A stretch of DNA of 37,697 nucleotides, from contig NZ_KB904132.1 in the NCBI RefSeq assembly GCF_000379945.1, positions 1 to 37,697 of the forward strand, given 5' to 3'. The notes under the pieces are model-generated. The model saw nothing but the letters and a program-made list of their open reading frames with translations. It had not been told where the DNA came from and did no database searches. Position 1 is the stretch's first letter, and every line of letters starts with the position of its first letter. The stretch comes from Porphyromonas macacae DSM 20710 = JCM 13914 (GTDB lineage Bacteria > Bacteroidota > Bacteroidia > Bacteroidales > Porphyromonadaceae). Below are positions 1 to 6,396 of the stretch, piece after piece. A program made the translations under genes and the position numbers.

Positions 1-183
1 ATGCAACGTAGACTGAAACGTTCGTGGAGTTTCTCGGGACTTGCAACCATGGTACGTATCGTGCTAATGTACTATATGGACTTTTACTCTCTTTTTAATC
101 ATCCTGAGCAGGATTGGATAGCGCAATTTGCGCAAGAAGAAGCCCCGCCAGAGCCGAATCTTTTCGACTGGGGGGCTTACTAA
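1..183 (+). CDS. C-terminal end of a probable IS transposase (partial at window edge)
   Basis: The reading frame is open from the first base to a stop at 183. The first in-frame ATG coincides with base 1, so the true start is probably outside the window. The 60 residues contain a basic stretch, then SWSFSGLATMVRIVLMYY, then an acidic, proline-rich tail ending in FDWGAY. That layout (basic helix, hydrophobic helix, short acidic tail) resembles the C-termini of IS4-superfamily DDE transposases of Bacteroidales, but no catalytic residue lies in this piece, so the call rests on resemblance alone. An ordinary protein with a C-terminal hydrophobic helix is the alternative. Nothing recognisable lies between its stop and trxB; no inverted repeat could be paired there because the other end is missing. 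Confidence 0.4.
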   Translation: MQRRLKRSWSFSGLATMVRIVLMYYMDFYSLFNHPEQDWIAQFAQEEAPPEPNLFDWGAY

Positions 184-285
184 AACGAAAATAACTCTAA
201 TGGAAACGGTTTGACGGGGGAGCAAGACTTTTTTCTGCTTTCAAAAATTTTTAGCGGACAGCAATAATTTGGAATATAAGAAGGA

Positions 286-1224
286 TTACAGTCCGTGTTC
301 GCTAAGGTAGCGTTCGGCTTCGATAGCAGCTTTACAGCCTGAGCCTGCAGCGGTAACAGCCTGACGGTAAATAGGATCTGCCACATCACCGGCTGCATAT
401 ACCCCGGGAATATTGGTTTTAGGTGTGCCTGCTACAGTTTTTATATAGCCAACTTCGTCTGTCTCCAAATACTTCTTGAATACATCGCTGTTTGGCTTGT
501 GCCCGATAGCCAGAAAGAAACCATCTATGGCTATGTCTACTTTTTCTTCATCGGGTTCACCTTTGCGTTTTACCAAATGAGCGCCTTCAACTCCGTTGTC
601 TCCGAAGAGGCCGAGTGTATTGTGTTCGAAAAGGACTTTGATATTGGGCGTGTTCATTACACGATCTTGCATAACCTGGCTGGCACGCAGGTAGTTTTTC
701 CGAACAATCAGATAAACCTGCTTAGCCAGAGACGAAAGGTACAAGGCCTCTTCGCAGGCGGTATCTCCGCCACCTACTACGGCAACGTTTTTACCTCTGT
801 AAAAAAAGCCATCGCACGTAGCACAGGCCGATACTCCCATACCTGCATATTTAGCTTCATCTTCCAGTCCGAGATATTTGGCTGAAGCCCCGGTAGCAAT
901 AATGAGTGTGTCTGTTTCTAATTCGGTCTCTCCATCTATAGTAATACGATAAGGAGCTTTTGACAAATCAGCACCTGTAACGATACCGCTGCGCAGGTCT
1001 GCACCGAATCTTTCGGCTTGTTTACGCAGTTGATCCATCATTTCTGTGCCATTGATACCTTCGGGATAACCCGGAAAATTTTCAATGTCTGTAGTCGTTG
1101 TAAGTTGTCCGCCCGGTTGAATACCTGCATACAGTACCGGATTGAGGTTTGCACGTGATGCATAAATAGCAGCGGTGTAACCGGCCGGTCCGGAACCGAT
1201 AATGAGGCAACGAATGTGTTCCAT
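286..1224 (-). CDS. trxB: Thioredoxin reductase (NADPH)
   Basis: A 312-residue flavoprotein that passes electrons from NADPH through FAD and a redox disulfide to thioredoxin in the cytoplasm. Visible motifs: the N-terminal FAD-binding GSGPAG (residues 10-15), the active-site CATC (134-137) followed by DG, the NADPH-binding GGGDTA (151-156), and the C-terminal FAD motif AAGDVAD (277-283). Length and motif order are those of low-molecular-weight bacterial TrxB. The start gives a normal N-terminus two residues before the first beta strand. It lies 56 nt downstream of serS on the same strand with no obvious terminator between, so co-transcription with serS is likely. Nothing unusual is seen. Confidence 0.97.
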   Translation of the reverse strand: MEHIRCLIIGSGPAGYTAAIYASRANLNPVLYAGIQPGGQLTTTTDIENFPGYPEGINGTEMMDQLRKQAERFGADLRSGIVTGADLSKAPYRITIDGETELETDTLIIATGASAKYLGLEDEAKYAGMGVSACATCDGFFYRGKNVAVVGGGDTACEEALYLSSLAKQVYLIVRKNYLRASQVMQDRVMNTPNIKVLFEHNTLGLFGDNGVEGAHLVKRKGEPDEEKVDIAIDGFFLAIGHKPNSDVFKKYLETDEVGYIKTVAGTPKTNIPGVYAAGDVADPIYRQAVTAAGSGCKAAIEAERYLSEHGL

Positions 1225-1280
1225 ATTATGAATGTTAGTTAATTATTTCTGGTAAATGAACAGATATTCTGTTATTTGGT

Positions 1281-2555
1281 TTAAGGGTGCGGGATAATTT
1301 CAAAACGGGTATAGGGTACCAGAGCCTTGGGGATGCGTATTCCTTCCGGAGTCTGGTTGTTTTCCAGCAGTGCCGCCACGATACGCGGCAAGGCTAAAGC
1401 ACTGCCATTGAGTGTATGGCAAAGCTGTACGCCTTCAGTGCTTCTGTATCGACATTTCAGACGATTTGCCTGATAGCTTTCGAAATTGGATACGGAGCTA
1501 ACCTCCAGCCACCTTTGTTGGGCGGCGGAATATACCTCAAAGTCATAGGTCAGGGCAGAAGTAAAACTTATGTCTCCCCCGCACAAACGCAAGATACGCC
1601 ATGGGAGTTCTAATTTTTCCACAAGGCCCTGTACATAGTCGACCATCTGTTTTAACTGCTCGTATGAATGTTCCGGTTTATCGATACAAACAATTTCCAC
1701 TTTGTCGAATTGGTGTAGACGGTTTAACCCGCGTACATCTTTTCCGTATGAGCCGGCTTCACGTCTGAAACAGGCAGAGTAGGCCGTGTTTTTAATTGGC
1801 AGATCTTTTTCTTCCAAAATAACATCGCGGTAGATGTTTGTTACGGGTACCTCTGCGGTAGGAATCAGATACAGATTGTCCTGTTCCATATGGTACATTT
1901 GCCCTTCTTTGTCCGGTAACTGGCCTGTGCCGTATCCGGAATCTTCGTTTACCACATAAGGCGGTTGAATTTCCAAAAATCCGGCTTCGCGTGCATTGTC
2001 TAAGAAAAAATCTATCAAGGCACGTTGTAAACGAGCTCCATATCCTTTATACACGGGAAAGCCGGCCCCTGTAATTTTTACTCCCAATTCAAAATCGATC
2101 AGATCGTATTCTTTGGCCAGGTCCCAATGCGCTTTCGGCTCTTTGCCCAAATTCGGTATTTCTCCACCCGTTTTTACGCATACGTTGTCCTCTGCTCCGT
2201 TTCCTTCGGGTACTTCAGCACATGGAATATTCGGTATTGAAAGAAGTATGTTTTTAATGTCATTTTCGGCTTTGGTCATCTCTTCTTCCAGATTTTTACT
2301 CTGAGCCTTCAGGTCTGAAACTTTTTGTCGCATGTTTTGTGCCTCGTCCACTTTTCCTTCTTTCATCAGTTGGCCGATGGATTTGGCAATCATGTTTTGC
2401 TCACGCAAAGATTCATCTCTTTTTTGCTGCGCTCCTCTTCTGGCCTCATCCAAAGCGATTACCCGTTCGATTGCTTCGCTTGCATCAAAATGTTTAACGG
2501 CCAGAAGTCTGATTATTTCGTCTTTATTGTTGAGTATTTGTTTAATGGTTAGCAT
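1281..2555 (-). CDS. serS: Seryl-tRNA synthetase
   Basis: A 424-residue class II aminoacyl-tRNA synthetase that charges tRNA-Ser. The N-terminal part (about residues 30-105) is a charged antiparallel coiled coil, the arm that grips the long variable arm of tRNA-Ser. The catalytic half shows TAEVP (233-237), motif 2 FRREAGSYG (263-271) and motif 3 TLNGSALALPR (381-391), all typical of SerS. The N-terminus MLTIKQI matches the family, so the start is secure. It begins 104 nt beyond the hairpin terminator that closes rplU-rpmA, and a near-consensus -7 box sits in between, so it probably starts its own transcript, which may continue into trxB. Confidence 0.98.
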   Translation of the reverse strand: MLTIKQILNNKDEIIRLLAVKHFDASEAIERVIALDEARRGAQQKRDESLREQNMIAKSIGQLMKEGKVDEAQNMRQKVSDLKAQSKNLEEEMTKAENDIKNILLSIPNIPCAEVPEGNGAEDNVCVKTGGEIPNLGKEPKAHWDLAKEYDLIDFELGVKITGAGFPVYKGYGARLQRALIDFFLDNAREAGFLEIQPPYVVNEDSGYGTGQLPDKEGQMYHMEQDNLYLIPTAEVPVTNIYRDVILEEKDLPIKNTAYSACFRREAGSYGKDVRGLNRLHQFDKVEIVCIDKPEHSYEQLKQMVDYVQGLVEKLELPWRILRLCGGDISFTSALTYDFEVYSAAQQRWLEVSSVSNFESYQANRLKCRYRSTEGVQLCHTLNGSALALPRIVAALLENNQTPEGIRIPKALVPYTRFEIIPHP

Positions 2556-2590
2556 AAAATGTATTAAATAGCTGTCTTTGTTTCAGGAAG

Positions 2591-2598
2591 TAAAGATA
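2591..2598 (-). promoter_or_regulatory. serS: Candidate -7 box for serS
   Basis: On the minus strand this reads TATCTTTA, seven of eight matches to the Bacteroidetes -7 consensus TAnnTTTG. It lies 36 nt before the serS start codon and just after the rpmA terminator. No convincing -33 TTTG is present, so the call is tentative. Confidence 0.3.
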
Positions 2599-2659
2599 AA
2601 AAAAAGTGGGCGACCACCGCTCAATTGTCTTTTGGACTTTATTGGCGGGGTGTGCCCAC
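2597..2659 (-). terminator. Rho-independent terminator of rplU-rpmA
   Basis: On the minus strand a GTGGGC arm (2659-2654) pairs with GCCCAC (2611-2606), extended inward by imperfect pairing of the GC-rich bases next to each arm. Eight T residues follow at 2605-2598. It sits 76 nt after the rpmA stop codon, the expected place for the end of this operon. Confidence 0.75.
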
Positions 2660-2734
2660 GATAATGTTTTGAAGAATTCTCTAAATAATAAAAATATAGA
2701 GAGGTATCTCTTTGTTGTAGTGGTTTGGCTCCGC

Positions 2735-2992
2735 TTATGCTTCTGCTTCTACTGAAACGTACGAGCGGTCATTGCGTTTGCGGGTAAATACAACTTTTCC
2801 ATCTATGAGAGCATATAGAGTATGGTCTTTGCCCATGCCTACATTTTCTCCCGGGTGATGCTGTGTACCGCGCTGGCGAACCAGAATGTTTCCGGCTTTG
2901 CAATGTTCACCACCAAACAACTTAACGCCTAAGCGTTTGCTTTCAGATTCACGTCCGTTCTTGGAACTACCAACACCTTTCTTGTGTGCCAT
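2735..2992 (-). CDS. rpmA: 50S ribosomal protein L27
   Basis: An 85-residue basic protein of the large ribosomal subunit whose N-terminal tail reaches toward the peptidyl transferase centre. It starts [16 protein letters not shown] and carries the family-typical [10 protein letters not shown] and [17 protein letters not shown] segments, covering full L27 length. There is no N-terminal extension of the kind cleaved in Firmicutes. It follows rplU by 30 nt on the same strand, the near-universal rplU-rpmA pair, and a strong terminator lies downstream. Confidence 0.98.
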   Translation of the reverse strand: MAHKKGVGSSKNGRESESKRLGVKLFGGEHCKAGNILVRQRGTQHHPGENVGMGKDHTLYALIDGKVVFTRKRNDRSYVSVEAEA

Positions 2993-3022
2993 GATTCTTT
3001 TTCGTTTTTAGTGGTTTATTAA

Positions 3023-3340
3023 CTATGCTACAATCTCTTTTACGGTTACTTCGGTAAACTGCTGACGATGGCCGTTCAGTTTGCGATAACCTTTTCTGCG
3101 TTTTTTGTGGAATATCAGCACCTTTTCTCCTTTTACGAGCGGGCTGATTACTTCACAAACAACTTTCGCACCTTCCACTGTAGGAGCGCCTACTGTTACG
3201 GTGCCATCGTTGTCAACGAGAAGCACGCGATCGAATTCTACCGTAGCACCACTTTCGATGTCTTTAATGTGGTGTACGAACAAGCGACGACCCTGTTCTA
3301 CTTTGAACTGTTGTCCTTGAATTTCTGCAATTACGTACAT
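3023..3340 (-). CDS. rplU: 50S ribosomal protein L21
   Basis: A 105-residue large-subunit protein that binds 23S rRNA. The sequence opens [17 protein letters not shown] and ends with the basic [15 protein letters not shown] segment that marks the family. It is the first gene of rplU-rpmA. Upstream lie a perfect -7 box (3420-3427) and a roughly 73-nt leader with a stem-loop, so translation may be autoregulated, as is common for ribosomal protein operons. Divergently oriented to the export locus on the other side of the intergenic region. Confidence 0.98.
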   Translation of the reverse strand: MYVIAEIQGQQFKVEQGRRLFVHHIKDIESGATVEFDRVLLVDNDGTVTVGAPTVEGAKVVCEVISPLVKGEKVLIFHKKRRKGYRKLNGHRQQFTEVTVKEIVA

Positions 3341-3367
3341 GTTAAATAACTAATTAAAATTAGCCCC

Positions 3368-3403
3368 GTAAGGTGATGGTAAACCATACTTCCCGAACCT
3401 TAC
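3368..3403 (-). promoter_or_regulatory. Stem-loop in the rplU 5' leader (possible autoregulatory element)
   Basis: GTAAGGT (3368-3374) pairs perfectly with ACCTTAC (3397-3403), enclosing a smaller ATGG/CCAT stem (3376-3379 with 3384-3387). It lies 28 nt upstream of the rplU start and inside the transcript predicted from the -7 box at 3420-3427. Ribosomal protein leaders often fold this way. I cannot match it to a named leader family from sequence alone. Confidence 0.4.
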
Positions 3404-3419
3404 ACAGGAATATCGGGCA

Positions 3420-3427
3420 CAAAGATA
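3420..3427 (-). promoter_or_regulatory. rplU: Candidate promoter (-7 box) of rplU-rpmA
   Basis: On the minus strand this reads TATCTTTG, a perfect match to the Bacteroidetes -7 consensus TAnnTTTG. Transcription would start near 3413, giving a leader of about 73 nt. No well-spaced -33 TTTG is seen. Confidence 0.5.
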
Positions 3428-3616
3428 ACAATTTTTATTTTCTTATCCATGAACAAATTCATTTGTTTTTGCATGATTTTCTTAATCAAGTGCAATGCTA
3501 TTGTAAATTTACATGAAATCAATGTAAGAGAATCTCGTCTTCTTCAAATCATTCCAAAACTTTTTTCAGTGCACGTCCTCCAATGCTCTCATTCTCTTTT
3601 TGGGTCCGAGTGTATA

Positions 3617-3655
3617 GTTTCTTTACACCCGGTGTAAAGTTTCTTTACACTTTAC
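3617..3655 (+). promoter_or_regulatory. Palindromic repeat array, probable activator or repressor sites for the export locus
   Basis: GTTTCTTTACAC occurs twice as a direct repeat (3617-3628 and 3639-3650), start to start 22 bp, i.e. two helical turns. Between them lies GGTGTAAAG, so 3621-3639 is a perfect 9-1-9 palindrome, CTTTACACC-C-GGTGTAAAG. Two further half-sites, GTGTAAAG (3722-3729) and GTGTAAAC (3729-3736), lie close to the start codon. The density and phasing point to cooperative binding by a dimeric regulator. Which regulator is not shown by the sequence; no two-component or activator gene is in the window next to this locus. Confidence 0.6.
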
Positions 3656-3704
3656 AAATATCCATAAAACTATAAAATCCTTATTTACAGTGAAATAGAT
3701 ATTC

Positions 3705-3720
3705 TGGCACGCTGTTGGTA
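3705..3720 (+). promoter_or_regulatory. Candidate sigma-54 promoter of the export locus
   Basis: The site reads TGGCACG, four spacer bases, then TGGTA. Against the sigma-54 consensus TGGCACG-N4-TTGCW the -24 half is perfect (7 of 7) and the -12 half matches 3 of 5. The expected start of transcription is near 3730, about 25 nt before the first gene. The palindromic array centred at 3630 would sit near -100, the usual place for enhancer sites of NtrC-type activators. The imperfect -12 half is the main weakness. Confidence 0.45.
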
Positions 3721-3754
3721 TGTGTAAAGTGTAAACAAAGAAACCTAACCGGAT

Positions 3755-5107
3755 ATGAACGTAAAAAAGATATTATGCTGCCTTGCCTTGACAGCGGTTT
3801 TGGGTGTTCAGGTATTGAAAGCGCAGCAATCCGTACAAACTTTGGATAGCTGTATCAGATACGCCTGGAAACATTCGATCGATGCTCGTCAGGCCGATGC
3901 CCGTTATTCATCGGCCAAAGCAGCCTATATAAATGCCATCGGCCAACTGTTGCCTCAGGTAAGTGCATCTACAAGAGTTTCATTCAATTTTGGTAGAGGA
4001 TTGAATGCGGAGACAAATACCTATACAGACATCAACAGTTTTTCCAATAACTATTCTGTTTCGGCAAGTATGACTTTGTTTGACGGGTTTCAGAGTCTTT
4101 TTGCCATTGAAGAGAAAAGGCATCAGAAAAACCAGTCTAAACTCGATACGCAAAAACAGAGAAATCTCGCAGCATTGGGTACTGTGGAGGCTTACTACAA
4201 CTTACTCTATAGCGAGGGTATGTATCGTTTATCCTTAGAAAAGTTGGGAGAAAGCAGCAAGTTGCTTGAGCAGGTTCAGCGCATGGAGGAGTTGGGTTCT
4301 AAGTCCCATGCCGATGTTTTGGAGGTGGCCGCCCGTGAGGCTTCGGACAGGGCAAGTGTAAGCAAGGCTAAAAATCAGGCTTTGATAGCAGAACTTCAGT
4401 TAAAAGAAAAAATGAATTGGCCTGTTGAAGAAGATTTGGTTATAGACTCTATTCCTCGAGAAATTCTGGATTCCGTTTTTGTGCAAATAGTTTCTGTTGA
4501 CCGCCAAAGTGTATTCGAATATGCCGAAACCAATGATCCTGCTTTACAAATGGCACGTTTGCAAACACGTGCAGCTAAAGCATCCTTGAAAGCCTCCTGG
4601 GCGGATTTTTTACCTAAAATATATGTAGGGGCCGGTTTTAATACCGGATTCTCGCGGTTTATGGATGGATCCGAATATGTATCCTTTAAGGAACAGCTCA
4701 AAAATCGTCGTGGACATTATGTGGGGTTCAGCCTTAACATTCCTCTTTTCAGTAATTTTTCAAAAATCACAGGCGTATCCAAATCGCGTGCATCTCGTGT
4801 TATCGCACAGCTGGAGGAAGAACGCGCACGAAACACATTATATACCAGTGTCGTTCGTGAAATCGGCGATATGCAAGGAGCTCTCGAGCTGTATGTTCAG
4901 GGTGTGGCGCAGGTTAAAGCTACGGAGCTTGCTTACAGGGCAGCACAGAAAAGATACCAGGTGGGTATGATCAGCGTGATAGAGTTATCCACTACATCCA
5001 ACAGATACCTCGAAGCTCAGGTAAACTGCCTGCGAGCCTATACGCAATATCTTCTGAAGACCAAGTATGTAAAATATTATCAGGGAGAATCGTTCATCGA
5101 AGAATAA
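3755..5107 (+). CDS. TolC-family outer membrane export channel
   Basis: A 450-residue protein with a cleavable signal peptide (hydrophobic core about residues 5-20, likely cleaved after LKA near 23). The mature part shows the two repeated outer-membrane-efflux halves: long helical stretches alternating with beta segments such as SASTRVSFNFGRG (about 75-87) and a second equivalent region ending in VGFSLNIPLFSNFSK. This is the layout of TolC-like trimeric channels that span the outer membrane and dock onto an adaptor in the periplasm. It is the first gene of the locus, 17 nt before the HlyD-like adaptor, so the two should be co-transcribed. It follows a leader with sigma-54-like and palindromic sites. 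The transported substrate cannot be inferred from the protein. Confidence 0.93.
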   Translation: MNVKKILCCLALTAVLGVQVLKAQQSVQTLDSCIRYAWKHSIDARQADARYSSAKAAYINAIGQLLPQVSASTRVSFNFGRGLNAETNTYTDINSFSNNYSVSASMTLFDGFQSLFAIEEKRHQKNQSKLDTQKQRNLAALGTVEAYYNLLYSEGMYRLSLEKLGESSKLLEQVQRMEELGSKSHADVLEVAAREASDRASVSKAKNQALIAELQLKEKMNWPVEEDLVIDSIPREILDSVFVQIVSVDRQSVFEYAETNDPALQMARLQTRAAKASLKASWADFLPKIYVGAGFNTGFSRFMDGSEYVSFKEQLKNRRGHYVGFSLNIPLFSNFSKITGVSKSRASRVIAQLEEERARNTLYTSVVREIGDMQGALELYVQGVAQVKATELAYRAAQKRYQVGMISVIELSTTSNRYLEAQVNCLRAYTQYLLKTKYVKYYQGESFIEE

Positions 5108-5124
5108 AAACAAACAATATAATT

Positions 5125-6375
5125 ATGGACAGGAAAATCGAAAAGAAGAAAGGGCTTAGACGTAAACATATCCCCTATATCGCAGGTGGAGCTTTTGTTC
5201 TGGTCGTTGTATTTTGGATGATTTTTGGCAATCACTCTTCCAAATATCGCGTTGATAAGGATAAAGTGACTATCAGCACCGTTTCCGACGGCGAGTTTAA
5301 TGACTATGTCCGTATCAACGGGCAGGTGCAGCCTATCAATATTATTCAACTGAGTGCACTGGAAGGCGGTATGGTGTCAGAAAAACTGGTGGAAGAGGGA
5401 TCGATGGTAAAAAAAGGACAAATTTTGGTACGCCTTACCAATCCTAATCTTAACCTTAACATTCTAAACAGTGAAGCACAATTGGCGGAAAAACAAAACT
5501 TCCTTCGCAATACGCAGGTAACCATGGAGCAAGATCGTTTAAATCTGAAAAAAGAGCGTCTGCAACTCGAAACGGATGTTACCCGTAAGCAGCGTCGTGC
5601 CGATCAGTTTGCACAGCTTTATAAAGAAAAACTCTGCTCGAAAGAAGAATATCTCCAGGCTCAAGAAGATGCCCGTGTGGCAAAAGAAAGCTACGATTTG
5701 GTACGCGAACGCCAAAAACAGGATGAAATCTATCGCGGCATTCAGATGAAACAAATGGAAGAGAGCTTACACAATATGCAGCAGAATTTGATTTTGGTGC
5801 GTGAGCGTGTAGCCGATTTGGATATAAAAGCACCCGTGGACGGTCAGTTGGGACTTTTGGATGTCGAGGTCGGGCAGAATGTAGGTTCGGGCATGAAAAT
5901 CGGTCAGATCAATGTGTTAAGCGACTATAAAGTGGAAGCCATGATAGACGAACACTATATCGATCGTGTCAAAGCAGATCTCACTGCTTCATTCGAAAGG
6001 CAGGATAGAAACTACGGGCTTCGTGTGCGTAAAGTATTTCCCGAAGTGCGTGATAAACAATTTCGTACCGAATTCGTATTCAGTGGCGAACGCCCGGATA
6101 ATATACGTACCGGTCAGACTTATTACATCAATCTGCAACTGGGACAGCCTCAACAGGCTATTATGATACCTCGCGGGGCTTTTTATCAGACTACGGGGGG
6201 GCAGTGGATCTATGTGGTGAGCAAAGACGGTAACAAGGCCGTACGCCGGCAAATAACCATCGGGCGTCAGAACCCGCAGTTTTACGAAGTCACTTCCGGA
6301 CTTCAACCCGGAGAGAAAGTCGTTACCTCCTCTTATGACACATTCGGAGATGTTCAGGAGCTGGTTCTAAAGTAA
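5125..6375 (+). CDS. HlyD/MacA-like periplasmic adaptor (membrane fusion protein)
   Basis: A 416-residue protein with a basic N-terminus, one membrane anchor (about residues 17-35) and a periplasmic body. Half-lipoyl segments lie near residues 75-108 (LVEEGSMVKKGQILVRL) and 233-252 (IKAPVDGQLGLLDVEVG), bracketing a long charged coiled coil (about 115-230). Beta-barrel and membrane-proximal domains follow, ending with GLQPGEKVV. This order is standard for adaptors joining an inner-membrane ABC permease to a TolC channel. The anchor is uncleaved, as in MacA. It lies 17 nt after the channel gene and 21 nt before the first permease, in one apparent operon. It is the only adaptor in the locus although six permeases are present. 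Confidence 0.94.
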   Translation: MDRKIEKKKGLRRKHIPYIAGGAFVLVVVFWMIFGNHSSKYRVDKDKVTISTVSDGEFNDYVRINGQVQPINIIQLSALEGGMVSEKLVEEGSMVKKGQILVRLTNPNLNLNILNSEAQLAEKQNFLRNTQVTMEQDRLNLKKERLQLETDVTRKQRRADQFAQLYKEKLCSKEEYLQAQEDARVAKESYDLVRERQKQDEIYRGIQMKQMEESLHNMQQNLILVRERVADLDIKAPVDGQLGLLDVEVGQNVGSGMKIGQINVLSDYKVEAMIDEHYIDRVKADLTASFERQDRNYGLRVRKVFPEVRDKQFRTEFVFSGERPDNIRTGQTYYINLQLGQPQQAIMIPRGAFYQTTGGQWIYVVSKDGNKAVRRQITIGRQNPQFYEVTSGLQPGEKVVTSSYDTFGDVQELVLK

Positions 6376-6396
6376 TTTATAATATCAGACAATACG

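Noticed and set aside
3449-3637. 62-codon plus-strand frame between rplU and the TolC-like gene
   Set aside because: Low-complexity composition, no recognisable motif, and it runs into the palindromic regulatory array.
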